From Talaromyces rugulosus (Eukaryota > Ascomycota > Eurotiomycetes > Eurotiales > Trichocomaceae), in contig NC_049562.1 in NCBI RefSeq assembly GCF_013368755.1, positions 620,001-684,000 of the forward strand: a stretch of DNA of 64,000 nt, read 5' to 3'. The position numbers and the translations under genes are program-made. This document shows, piece by piece, positions 10,914-20,821 of the stretch. Below the pieces are notes generated by a model. That model did no database searches. It saw only the letters and a list, made by a program, of their open reading frames with translations, and was not told where the DNA came from. Every line of letters begins with the position of its first letter. Position 1 is the first letter of the stretch.

Positions 10914-11744
10914 ATGGAAAGTGGCTGCGGTGAGGGTTTCCTCGCCAACCTCGCTCCTTCCATCCCCCGGCACCGCTACACAGGAATAAGTGATTTCCTA
11001 CTCGAGTTTGATGAACAGTCAGAAAAGAACGCAAGCGAATGGTTTCTCTTGACTGATATTGACGAAAAAGTCTTTACTGTTGGCTTTCTGAATACCACTG
11101 ACGACACACACATCGCCTTCTGGCTCTGGGTATCATTTGATCCTTTGTCCCGCCTTCTTCTCTTCAAAATGCCTCCATCTCCAGCTCATGAAATCGCCTC
11201 GCTTACCTTCGCACGTTTATTTGACGACTCCCTCCAGCAAATCGGTCTCAAATATGCCATCAAACAGTTGGGATCCTCTCCGTATGGCGAGGGAAATCGT
11301 GGAAGAAAGATGGCAGACTTCGAATGGGCTCCAAAGAGACCGCCGCCAGGTCATCATCGAAACGCACCAACCATGGTCCTAGAAGTGGCCCTGACAGAAA
11401 CACAGTCGAAGCTGAACTCGGATGTGCGCTTCTGGCTTGATCAAGCAAGACACGATGTGAACATCGCCCTCACTCTCGCCATCGGCCAGCGCGAGCCAAG
11501 AATCACGATTGAGAAGTGGGAACGGGTCGATGATAGAATCCATCGCACACAGAAAATCGACATTCACCACCAAGGCCAGCGCAATACAACGGTAGTTACT
11601 GGTGGACCACTCAAACTTGACTTCGCAAAAGTGTTTCTACGGGCACCGGCAACTCCGAAGGAAAGAGATATAGTACTTGACGACGAACAATTGCAATTCC
11701 TTGCAGAGGAAATCTGGGAGACACAAGAGGCATCCCAACGATGA
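10914..11744 (+). CDS. Putative PD-(D/E)XK nuclease-fold protein (Uma2-like), 276 aa
   Basis: Single-exon gene of unknown function with a well-formed start (AAAATGG). The central part has the layout of the PD-(D/E)XK/Uma2-like fold: an N-terminal helix starting HEIASLTFARLF (residues 92-103), then an Asp-containing strand (MADFEW, Asp135), a spacer with PPPGHH, the strand TMVLEVAL with Glu157, and Lys166 in the following turn, then LDQARHDVNIALTLAI. Many such proteins are transposon- or defence-associated or have lost activity. No signal peptide or membrane segment is seen. It stands alone between the MFS transporter and the FAD oxidase. A catalytic role is inference from pattern only. Confidence 0.6.
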   Translation: MESGCGEGFLANLAPSIPRHRYTGISDFLLEFDEQSEKNASEWFLLTDIDEKVFTVGFLNTTDDTHIAFWLWVSFDPLSRLLLFKMPPSPAHEIASLTFARLFDDSLQQIGLKYAIKQLGSSPYGEGNRGRKMADFEWAPKRPPPGHHRNAPTMVLEVALTETQSKLNSDVRFWLDQARHDVNIALTLAIGQREPRITIEKWERVDDRIHRTQKIDIHHQGQRNTTVVTGGPLKLDFAKVFLRAPATPKERDIVLDDEQLQFLAEEIWETQEASQR

Positions 11745-11927
11745 GATGCACCGGTTCGATCCAACCTGGCTCCGAAAACGGCCATATTCTGATTATTCTT
11801 GCTCTATCATAGATAGACTAATAAAAGCAAAGCATGTTATGTTCTAGTATTCATCGTCCCCTTAAAGTACAACTAATCCATCTCAACGAGTGGCTATAAA
11901 CTGCATCCTGCAAAGCCTACCATCTTC

Positions 11928-13778
11928 TCACTCTTCCCATCGATCACTACCCACTGCACCCAACGCATAGAACAAGTCTAGCGGATCGTACTCACTTTTA
12001 ACCTTATCCAGCAAGTCGTAATTCGCCCCATAAAACACCGACTGCCAGTCCGGCTGCTGAAAGTCGGCTTCATTCAAATATGCTGCCCCGTTTGGAGTCA
12101 GGGCAGCCAGCAGCGGGATCAGCGTGTTGGTCATGATGTCCTGGTTTTGCAGATTGGACGCAAAATCTTGGTAGTTGAAGTATGTGCCGAGACTCAGATG
12201 CACTATTGTTTGACGCAAGTATGGATTGACAGACACGTCGGATGACTTTTGGCTGGCAACGGTCATTGAGTTCCCAACGGCGACAAAGTTGTGCTGGACA
12301 ATGGTTTGAAGCGCAGATATAAGATTCTGTGTTTGGTCCTCGACCACAGAGCGAGGGATCAGTCGACTTCCCATAATTGCATTCGAGACGTTTGCTGACG
12401 GCAGGTTGAAGGCCTCGTAGCTCTGAAGCCAAGTGGGAAATGGCTGCGAGCTGTACTGGTAAGGAATCTCGGCCTTTTTGAGCGGTAGAATCGTCTTTTC
12501 GAAAAGCCCGTCGATAGTCTGCTGGGATATTCCTGGGCCAGAGGCTGATGAAACTATAAAGGCGCCAGGCACAAGCATCCATCCGACCTGCAAGCCCGTG
12601 TCAACCATGCTAGGCAACGACTCGACAAACGTGGTGACTGCGGTCCAAAAATCGTCTGCGCCCGTCGAGGTATTCTGTATTGCAAAGGACATCGCTGCAG
12701 CGGCAGCAGCCTCTTGCGGGTGGACTTTGACTGTCAACGAGACAACGACACCATATGTGCCGCCGCCACCCCCGCTGAGAGCCCAGTAGAGGCTGGAATG
12801 ATGCGTCGATAATGCTTTGAAAAACGATCCGTCGGCAGTGATCACCTCCCACTCGAGCACTTGGTCAACGGCCAGGCCGTATTTCGATGCGAGTGGACCG
12901 TGGCCTCCTCCCTGGGTATAACCACCGGCCAGCGAAACCGTGGGACAATTTCCCCCTACGACAATACCGTTGTGCTCATCGGCATACTTGTAAGCTTCAT
13001 AGATCGATACACCGGCGCCCACTTTTATGGCTGGGCCGGAGTAGGACGGAGAGCTGTACTCAGACACGTACTCGAGTGAATCCAGATGGTGAAGCCACAG
13101 TCCGAGTGCTCCGGCCCCAGTCGACTTGCCATTATAATCGTGGCCCGTATTTCGAATAACCAGCCGGATATCGTGGTCTTGGGCGAAGGCGAGGGTTTGC
13201 TGTATGTCCGTCGCACTGGTTGCATTGACTGCATAAGTGACCAGGTTCCCCAATGTACAGTTGGTTTCTTTGGTCAGGAATGGGTTGCAGCTGTTGTTTG
13301 TGAACAGATACGACATGGGCGACGAGGACGATGCTAAATGAGTGTCTGGCAGGAACCAATTGTCCTGGAGAGCAGCGCATTCTTCTGTATTCCAGGCTGC
13401 AAAGGCGCCATTCTCGTGGCAAGGGGCTGCCAATGGCACGGAGGCAATTAGTTTTCCTCCAATGCTGCTGTTGAAATCGTTCCATTGGACTGTCGATGGC
13501 CAGCACGCGTCTCCAGGAAAACAGCGACAGGCAGCTGTCGACACATTTCCCATGGACGCCATCCAGCCGAACATGTCCGACAAACGAGAAACCATTGCGA
13601 ACAATAATGCAAATAGATGTATTAGGAATGGGTGTTGCACAAAGGAATAAATATCAAGGTAGATATAGCCCGAGGTTGGCACTTCTCGGCGAATTAATTG
13701 ACGGACTACGGTCGAGCAGAACCAACAAACAATAACATAGCCTTGATTGGGTGACTTGCTCTGGATATAGGCTTTCAT
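11928..13778 (-). CDS. FAD-linked oxidoreductase, berberine-bridge-enzyme type
   Basis: Likely secreted or vesicular flavin oxidase of the BBE-like/VAO family. In order: a p-cresol-methylhydroxylase-type FAD domain with RNTGHDYNGKSTG (His for 8-alpha-histidyl FAD) and GGNCPTVSLAGGYTQGGGHG (Cys at the position of the second covalent flavin link), then a substrate domain and a C-terminal BBE segment LNEADFQQPDWQSVFYGANYDLLDKVKSEYDPLDLFYALGAVG split by the usual YDP motif. The motifs suggest bicovalent FAD. Start is uncertain: the first ATG (13778) puts a hydrophobic segment (about residues 49-62, FLIHLFALLF) after an unusual 48-residue leader, whereas the next ATG (13595) omits it. A missed upstream exon or intron in the leader is possible. 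Such enzymes often act in secondary metabolism. Confidence 0.9.
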   Translation of the reverse strand: MKAYIQSKSPNQGYVIVCWFCSTVVRQLIRREVPTSGYIYLDIYSFVQHPFLIHLFALLFAMVSRLSDMFGWMASMGNVSTAACRCFPGDACWPSTVQWNDFNSSIGGKLIASVPLAAPCHENGAFAAWNTEECAALQDNWFLPDTHLASSSSPMSYLFTNNSCNPFLTKETNCTLGNLVTYAVNATSATDIQQTLAFAQDHDIRLVIRNTGHDYNGKSTGAGALGLWLHHLDSLEYVSEYSSPSYSGPAIKVGAGVSIYEAYKYADEHNGIVVGGNCPTVSLAGGYTQGGGHGPLASKYGLAVDQVLEWEVITADGSFFKALSTHHSSLYWALSGGGGGTYGVVVSLTVKVHPQEAAAAAAMSFAIQNTSTGADDFWTAVTTFVESLPSMVDTGLQVGWMLVPGAFIVSSASGPGISQQTIDGLFEKTILPLKKAEIPYQYSSQPFPTWLQSYEAFNLPSANVSNAIMGSRLIPRSVVEDQTQNLISALQTIVQHNFVAVGNSMTVASQKSSDVSVNPYLRQTIVHLSLGTYFNYQDFASNLQNQDIMTNTLIPLLAALTPNGAAYLNEADFQQPDWQSVFYGANYDLLDKVKSEYDPLDLFYALGAVGSDRWEE

Positions 13779-14242
13779 TACCAGTCCAATAAGGCTCGCA
13801 AACCCCTTCTTGAACTAGTAAGTTCCTGATCTGGAAAAAAAAGAGCCCTGTAACAAAGAATTCCGTAACCATCTCCACCGCCTCTATATGCAAGACTTGT
13901 CTGATCCGTCTACACCATATTCTAGGGCAAGATTCTGATAGGCATCCCCGCGATCGCCTGGTCACTTATGTGCGATAGTCCCGTGGATGATAAATGGACC
14001 TGGCAACTGTGGTGCACTTGGACAGCGGCGCTGTCGCGCTATCGCTTCTTTTCAGCCTGCAGGGATAAAGACGGAAATACTCATAGTTCGCAGGGATCAT
14101 CGTGAAATGTACAGGCATGTCACAGACCTATGTTTATCACGTGTAGGTAAACAAAGAAAGTCACAGACTCTGATGGATGACTAAGTATGCCTCGACTTCT
14201 TTAAAAGGCAGGTCGGACCTGTATTCTCCCTAAACCACCACC
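13779..14242. promoter_or_regulatory. Divergent promoter, FAD oxidase / SDR
   Basis: Shared 460-base upstream region of the divergent FAD oxidase and SDR genes. A TTTAAAAGG element at about 14201-14209 precedes the SDR start by some 35 bases. No other site is recognised. Confidence 0.4.
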
Positions 14243-15235
14243 ATGCCACACCAAAAAAGCGTCCTTATTACCGGGTGCAGCGATGGAGGCATTGGCTCAG
14301 CCCTTGCCAAAGCCTTTCAATCCCATGGGCTTCGAGTTTTTGCTACCGCGCGAACGGTTTCTACCATGTTATCGCTCGAACAGCTCCCCGCGGTGGCGCT
14401 GCTGTCTCTTGACGTGACTTCATCCACCAGTATAGCTGCAGCAGTTGAGGCTGTGAAGCGGGACACGAACGGGACACTTGATTACCTGGTCAACAATGCC
14501 GCCATTAACCAGTATTCACCAGCCCTCGACATAGACATTGGTCAAGCAAAGCGGATGTTCGATACCAACTACTGGGGTGCCCTGGAGGTCACTCAAAAGT
14601 TCGCCCCCTTGTTGATCGCGAGTAAAGGCACGGTGGTCGGCATTTCGAGTATTTCGGCACATGCAAATATTCCGTACTGCAGTAAGTAGTAAACATTTGC
14701 TCTGGTCCCCATGACCCATGCTGTAGAGTTAATGTCGTAAAATCTAGGTGCCTTGGCTGGATCCAAACGTTCCCTGGAAATTCTCATGGAAACGCTGAGA
14801 GTAGAGCTGAAGCCGTTTGGCGTTAATGTCCTGTCTGTCGTGACCGGTGTTGTCCGAAGCAATGCCCAGAATTGGAAGCATTTTGAAGACTGGAAGCTGC
14901 CGGATGAGTCAATCTACAAGTCTTTGGAGAGCCAGATCCATGAACACATCCAAGAAAAGGACGGTGTCTATAATGACGGCGCTGTCAGGGTAGACACCGT
15001 GCAGCATGCCAGGAAACTGGCAGACAAGATTCTTGCTGGCACAACAGGGACAATCTGGATTGGAGGCCAGGCAGGGGCGGTCCGGTTTGCTACCACCTAT
15101 CTCCCCCAGTTTGTATTGGTAGGGGTTTGCCCTTTTTCTTTCAAACTTTTGATAGTCCACTGATGGTCATTGCAGGACAAGATGGTTTCGGCTGGGTATG
15201 GGCTAGAGAAGCTTGCCAAAGGGGCTGCGAAATAG
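14243..15235 (+). CDS. Short-chain dehydrogenase/reductase with altered active site, 3 exons, 289 aa
   Basis: SDR of the classical type, related in layout to 1-acyl-dihydroxyacetone-phosphate reductase (Ayr1)-like fungal proteins. Exons are 14243-14681, 14748-15118 and 15176-15235. Visible: NAD(P)-binding TGCSDGGIGSALAKAF (residues about 10-25), NNAAIN, catalytic Ser strand GISSIS, and the helix GSKRSLEILMETLRVEL with Lys153. The usual YxxxK motif reads LAGSK here: the Tyr position (149) is Leu (codon TTG, 14753-14755), although Ser and Lys are kept. The intron 1 junction (A at 14681 joined to GT at 14748) is the only one keeping frame, so the substitution is not a splice artefact unless the base calls are wrong. 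It may be inactive or use another residue. Confidence 0.88.
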
Positions 15236-15865
15236 GACTCTCACGTCCATTTCTTACCATTTGAAATTAGCGAGGTTTGTATTAATTCATCAAAAATCCA
15301 AGAATTTGTTCAACTGTCTTCTATAATCAATAGCAACTCTTAAGAACTCCATGGATCGACTATACGACTATATAAGCCCAATTTCAATGAAACAGCGTTT
15401 AAACTCGGCAAAGCCCTTGTCATAAGCTTTAGACCAATTTTCACTTTCCCACTGTTGTCCGGCCCCAAAAGTCAAGGTTTGGATCATACTTGATAATGGT
15501 GATTTTTAGTAAAGACTTTGGGATAGTCAGAGCCAAGGAGTAAGAATGGAATTGCCGGAGCCCTAAGCATGCTATCCGCATCTATTTTCCTCCCTCTTTT
15601 TGTTATCTCGATGGGTATTTCAAACTTCATGTCTCAGCTAGAGTCTGATAACAATTTCGGGCCTGCATGAACCCCTAACCCCAGCATAGGAGGATTCCAT
15701 GGTGACATGGCCCTAATCACAGCCAGCGCGGTCCGATATGTCAAATCAGGTTAGGCTGGTTGTACACTATAAATTCCTCTGTTATATGAAACCTCGCCTG
15801 ATGCAGGTTTCCGCTTTTCAATAAACACTCTGAATCCTTCTCAATCACAAATTTTTCCTTAAATT
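15236..15865. other. Intergenic region upstream of nitrilase
   Basis: No gene seen. A CTATAAATTCC element lies at about 15767-15777, about 90 bases before the nitrilase start, as a possible TATA box. Confidence 0.4.
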
Positions 15866-16960
15866 ATGCAGTCCCCTACAGTACGTGTCGCGGTCACCCA
15901 GTTGGAACCCGAATGGATCGATCTACAAAGCTGCATCGACAAAGTATGTAAATACATCGCCGAGGCTGCGCAGAATGGCGCAAAACTGGTCACCTTTCCG
16001 GAATGTTTTGTTCCAGGATATCCGGCTTGGATATGGTATGATCATGTTTTTTTTTTTTTTTTTTTTTCCGTAGTTTAACATCACTACGATCGCTAACGTA
16101 TCATAATAAAGGAGTCGCCCCGTCGATCCTGAGCTCACAACGCGGTATATTCGCAACAGTCTTCGCCGAGACTCGCCTGAGATGCGCCGGATTCAGGCTT
16201 CTGCTGCTGAAAACATGATCAATGTTGCGCTAGGATTCTCTGAAAATGACAACAACTCGCTTTATATCGCACAAGCACTACTCTCCTCCAGCGGAGAGAT
16301 GCTCTTCTGCCGCCGGAAGATGAAGCCAACGCACATGGAGCGGACTATTTTTGGAGAATCGAGCGGTGATAGTCTCCTGAATGTTCATGATGTGGGCGAT
16401 GGGGTAGGGAGAGTCGGGTGTCTTAATTGTTGGGAACATATTCAACCGCTGTTGAAGTTTCATACCTTTTCACAACATGAGGAACTCCACGTGTCTGCAT
16501 GGCCGCCCTTGATGCTGTATACCGGGGGTTCAGAATTGTGGTCAATGTCAAGAGAAGGTGAGTCGCTTGTCAGTTCAGCCTCCAACGCTATCTAACCTAA
16601 TCCATACTGCCAGGCTGTCGGTCTCTTTCTCAAACATATGCCGTAGAGTCCCAGACATTTGTTTTGCATACAACTGCCGTTATCAGTCAAAAAGGCATAG
16701 ACACAATGCAGTGCGGTCCTGGTCTTTTTGGCCGCCCCGGAGGCGGAAGCAGTGCGATATTTGCCCCCGATGGTCGCCAATTATCTGTTGATATCCCAGA
16801 GACCGAGGAAGGCGTGATTTATTTGAATCTTGACCTTGATATGCTCTTGATAGCAAAGAGCTTTGCGGATGCAACAGGCCACTATTCGAGGCCCGATTTA
16901 CTGTCTTTGGCTGTGAGCACAAAGTCAAAGAAAATTGTTACAGAGGTGGACACAAGCTAG
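15866..16960 (+). CDS. Nitrilase family hydrolase (nitrilase/cyanide-hydratase clade), 3 exons, 320 aa
   Basis: Hydrolyses nitriles (or cyanide) to acids/ammonia or amides. Exons are 15866-16035, 16112-16557 and 16614-16960; all junctions keep frame. The catalytic triad is visible: Glu in [14 protein letters not shown], Lys in [16 protein letters not shown], and Cys in [16 protein letters not shown]. This version of the Cys motif is the one shared by fungal nitrilases and cyanide hydratases, and the [21 protein letters not shown] block further supports the branch. Length is slightly short of typical (about 340-370 aa) because the C-terminal tail is brief. Intron 1 holds a run of about 20 T just after its donor. 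Substrate cannot be told from sequence. Confidence 0.93.
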
Positions 16961-17366
16961 GGGGTTGAATGCTCAAACTGTCTTATCGGAAGTTCCAGAG
17001 ATTGATGTGCCATTCCCTTTTTATCGTAATGGAAAATTAATCAAAAGAATAAAATAGGAAAGGGGGTGGTACAGATTGTATTTGACCGATTGATGGTATT
17101 TTTTATGACAATTTCATGAGACGAGCATTCAACTGTCCTCAATTCTTTGCGGGCTATCTGCTGTACGTCAAATATAATGTTAATACAAAAATCCCTAGAT
17201 TTTTATGTTTCTTAACAGTCTTGACATGCAAATTATTCTATCCTTTGTGAAATACACATGTATATATCCCCTCAGCGTGTCGAGATGGTAACATCAAATA
17301 CATAATAACGCCTCGTCTTCCACATCCATGCAAAGAAACACGAATCTCATCTTATAACGAATGATT
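16961..17366. terminator. Convergent 3' region, nitrilase / metallophosphoesterase
   Basis: AT-rich 3' flanks of two convergent genes, with several AATAAA-like elements (for example near 17050). No gene is seen. Confidence 0.35.
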
Positions 17367-18281
17367 CTAAACCCTTAAATTTTTTGGAAGTGGAACCCCA
17401 ATCACCCAAGGCACTTGATTCGTCCCAGAAATACCTTGAAGTGCAGCGTTGACAAACAATGTCTGTTGATCTGGTGTCTGTATACTGCAACCTGCCGAGT
17501 AACAAGCCACGTCACCATTTTGACGCGCACTGTTCAGCTGCGACACATTCCCTAAAACGGTTGACTTCGAATTATCAATATCTGTAAAGTGGGATGGTGT
17601 CTGACTGAGTGTTTCCCTCCAAGTCACCAGCTTTGCGCCCCATGCTTCATGGATATGGCCAAAGCAATGTAGACGCGGCTTTGTACGAGCAATATCCTGG
17701 AACAGATTCGGACAGCCTGCTCTCTGGCGGGAGTTTGTGTAGTCGAGGACCCCGAGTGGCGGTCCATGAGTGATGACCACATCGACGTTTTCCGGTATGT
17801 CGAAAGACCGACCTTGACTGGGGTGATACTGAAACCCCCAATCACCGCTTGTCGACGGGGTAAAGGGGCTGGCATAGACTCGCAATGATGCGCCATTGCG
17901 AAGATTAAAAGTATGTGTGCCCTCCTCCAAGAAGATAATGTTATCTGATTTTGCACTCTCCATCAAGTGCCTCGCCTCTTCATACCCGCCGTATGTTTTT
18001 TGCACAAGTTCTTCTTCTAAAGGCGGGATCGCATTTTGTATCAATTTTTGAAATGCCGGGACATCCAAGGTAAAGTCATGGTTTCCGGCAATAACCAGCT
18101 TCAAATCTGCCTTGAGTTCTCTGAGATATTGCAGAGTCCGTTTGAACTCTTCGATCTTTGACTCGTCGGTGAGATCACCGCAATGGATAGCGACATCGAC
18201 CGCTTCTGTGATAGGATGTGAAGTCAGCGGTTGTCCATGAGAGTCTGATATGATGAGGAATTTCGTTTCGACAAGAGACAT
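17367..18281 (-). CDS. Calcineurin-like metallophosphoesterase, about 304 aa
   Basis: Single-exon predicted phosphoesterase of the MPPED/UPF0046-like group. The dinuclear metal motifs are in order: SDSHG (near residue 12), CGDLTD, AGNHD, THGPP and GHIHEAWG, which is a complete set. The chosen start (18281) gives a compact protein beginning MSLVETKFLIISDSHG; an in-frame ATG upstream (18389) would add a 36-residue leader without family support. The substrate is unknown; family members are nucleotide phosphodiesterases or have unassigned roles. It sits convergent to the nitrilase. A CCAAT box (ATTGG) lies upstream at about 18493. Confidence 0.9.
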   Translation of the reverse strand: MSLVETKFLIISDSHGQPLTSHPITEAVDVAIHCGDLTDESKIEEFKRTLQYLRELKADLKLVIAGNHDFTLDVPAFQKLIQNAIPPLEEELVQKTYGGYEEARHLMESAKSDNIIFLEEGTHTFNLRNGASLRVYASPFTPSTSGDWGFQYHPSQGRSFDIPENVDVVITHGPPLGVLDYTNSRQRAGCPNLFQDIARTKPRLHCFGHIHEAWGAKLVTWRETLSQTPSHFTDIDNSKSTVLGNVSQLNSARQNGDVACYSAGCSIQTPDQQTLFVNAALQGISGTNQVPWVIGVPLPKNLRV

Positions 18282-18677
18282 GGTGAGGTAATGTACCGTA
18301 TGGTAAGCGACAGCACTGGATGAGGAACTGATAGGATCTAAAACAGGGTTCCAGTGGCGGTATAGGCAGTGTGAAATGGATATATTCACGCAGACAAGTA
18401 GATGGTGGAGGTAGAAAGAGGTTGAGAGTGGAACAAAGGTAAGAGAGGCATAAATGGTACAAGAGAAGGCGGGTTACATGTTTTTTAGGCTATGATTGGC
18501 TGACCACGGCAAGAGCCCTAGGCAGCGAGAGTCAGGGCTCTCATTATGACGAATAGTGCTATATAAATCTAGAACTTGTCTCTTTTAAGTCAGTAAATTC
18601 TCAAGTGCAGTTCAGAGGCCTGTCACATGACGGCTTAGCTGTGGATTTTCCACCTTTCTAAATATAGCTAGTACAGT
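18282..18677. other. Upstream region of metallophosphoesterase
   Basis: Contains an inverted CCAAT box near 18493 (GATTGGCTGACC). No intact gene is seen. The decayed M20 gene begins at its right end. Confidence 0.35.
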
Positions 18678-19449
18678 CATGCTGCTCACACTGCTGGCTT
18701 CCCACACTGGGTCATAAACGCTTATGACGCCGCCATAGCAGCCTATAACAACATTTCCTTTCTCAGGCAACAAACGCTTTCCGAAGAAGGTCATCTTAGA
18801 GGAGCCGACTGTTCCAAACACAATCGGTCTTTATACCAAATCCGTGTGGATCGCGCGAAGCCTGTCCAAGGGAACGCTGTTGTCGCTCTCAAAGTGCATG
18901 GTTGCGTGTTTTGAGGCTGCAGCCATGGCTACTGGATGTACTGTCGAGATTACCGAGTAAGCTAATAATACCTGCCACCAAAAACAGACAGAAATTTCCA
19001 TTAACGAAATCAATTTAGAGGAAACATGTAATCTCGGTCAAGTTTTCACGGAATCTCTCTGCCAGAGATACACGGATATTGCAAACAGCATGGGGACAGA
19101 GAAAGTTAACCCATTCTCTACAAAAGTCGAGACGGGATCAACCGACTTTGGTGAGAATGGCCAGTTCAATGTCATATTTTTTTTGGGCAACACAAACTAA
19201 CAGTTCAAAGGAAACATCACCTACGAGTATCCGGGCGTCCACGCTTATTACGCCATCGATTGCTCGCCCAATATAATTATGCACCACCAGGGCTTTACGG
19301 AAGCCTCGGGCACAGACGAGGCCTTTAATCCTGCTGTGCAGGTTGGGGCTATTGTTGCTCTAACGGCGTGGGACCTGCTCACCGATGACGCTTTCTTTGA
19401 GGTTAAGAAGGAATGGGGGGTGAAGTTGGCCAAGCATCTTTCTATGTAG
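18678..19449 (+). pseudogene. M20 peptidase / PM20D2-like amidohydrolase remnant
   Basis: The C-terminal two thirds of an M20-family metallo-amidohydrolase can be read in several frames. Homologous pieces in order: HAAHTAGFPHWVINAYDAAIAAYNN (dimerisation domain), LYQIRVDRA, then after a frame change KCMVACFEAAAMATGCTVEIT, then TDIANSMGTEKVNPF, GSTDFG and, across a GT-AG intron that still splices in frame (19152 to 19208 region), NITYEYPGVHAYYAIDCSPN, GFTEASGTDEAF and AVQVGAIVALTAWDLL. The N-terminal catalytic domain with the metal ligands is missing upstream and the middle has at least one frameshift (about 18860-18890). It is therefore a truncated, recently decayed copy. An open frame on the opposite strand over the 3' part is a shadow. 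Confidence 0.8.
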
Positions 19450-19649
19450 CTGCATCTAACATATGCCTTTTGCCGACGGAAATTACAGCTACTCGTCAAC
19501 GAGGGAGACTCATGCAATATTCTTTCAATTCATCCATTGGAGGTTTGAAAGGATTCAAGATCAATACACCAGAACACAGGCTCTATTATTGTTGAAAATT
19601 TTGCTTTGACTACCTAGAAACATGCAGTGTCATGAACTCAGCCCTCCAT

Positions 19650-20821
19650 TCAAAGAAGTCTTCTCCTTAGAGAATATTTTCTTCGAGGCGGTTCGTTAAG
19701 TGTTAAGAAGTCCAGGAAAATTGTTTTCATCTGACTAAGGTTTCGAAAAATCAAACGACGAGTACCAAGTCCAGTATTGCGATCCCATTCAGGATCCTCC
19801 ATGATTTCTTCGGTTGCAAGAGCAATTAGTTGCCAGTTCACAGGAAGGTTGGTTTTCTCAAGATCACCATATTCAAAGATCAAATCCATCTTACAGAAGC
19901 GCTTCCAATAACTATCAGGCAGTCTCCAGCCGAAAGCAGTCAGCATATTCCGTGTATCTGCGACACTGATCGGTTTGACCCATTCAACAAGCTGAATGGC
20001 AATATCAAGAGGAATATGAGAGACAGCTGATGACAGAGTCTGCCGTGACTGGCTGTCTGCATAGGGTTGTCGAATAGCCTTTTCAACAATTTCTTGAATC
20101 CTAGGCAAAATTGTCGGGTTTTCCCACGTTGGTTCGTCCATTTGATCACTCGTTAGATTGTTGCTCACTGGACTTCCTGGTTCATACCAAGGCTCCCTGA
20201 GCCAAAGCTCAGCATTTTCAGCCCAAAATTTTTCGACGGTATTTAAAAATATCTTGAGATTATCTTCAACAAGTTCAAATCCAATAATACGATCCACCAG
20301 TATCCAGCAGTGCGCGTGAACCGCGTAGCCGATTTGTTCAGCACGGGAAATCTTATTGATTTGGGGATTCAATATATCGGCTCTCCAGAAAGAGGTACAG
20401 GAGGAGGCCTCGGGATTGTTTCCTTGGTAGCCGATGCGAGCTTTCAGAGGATCACGAGGGAGATGAGGGGGATGAGGCCCATGTGGCCTTACCCACGTTT
20501 GACTGATCCCTGTTATAGTAATATAATCGATCTGTGGTCTATGAACAACTAAATACTCAAGAGTTAGCCTATGTCAATTCCCTCATCACGGTTTAAAAAC
20601 GGAATCCACTAACTTGCACGATAGAAATGTAACCATAGCATAGGCCTCCTATGGAAATACATGCTCTCAATGTCCTCTGCATTGACCATATACGAACAAC
20701 CAAGTCGGTAACTCTGCCACTCCTCGCGTTCGTCAAATACCTTATTCGAATGAAATAAAGACAGAAAAACTCCTCCACACACGATACAACACCCTGGCTT
20801 TCTAAAATATGAATCATCCAT
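19650..20821 (-). CDS. F-box-like hypothetical protein, 2 exons, 368 aa
   Basis: Member of what looks like a lineage-expanded fungal family of F-box-like proteins. Exons are 20614-20821 and 19650-20548 (minus strand). The junction restores the continuous reading FYRAIVHRPQIDYITITG. The N-terminus has a Cys pair (CCIVCGG), and the middle has HIPLDIAIQLVEWVKPISVADTRNMLTAFGWRLPDSYWKRF, which matches the F-box helix pattern (LPxDIxxxLxxxL). Such proteins usually act as substrate adaptors of SCF ubiquitin ligases; for this one that is inference. The C-terminus is Arg-rich (RRKYSLRRRLL). No neighbour clarifies its role. Confidence 0.7.
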
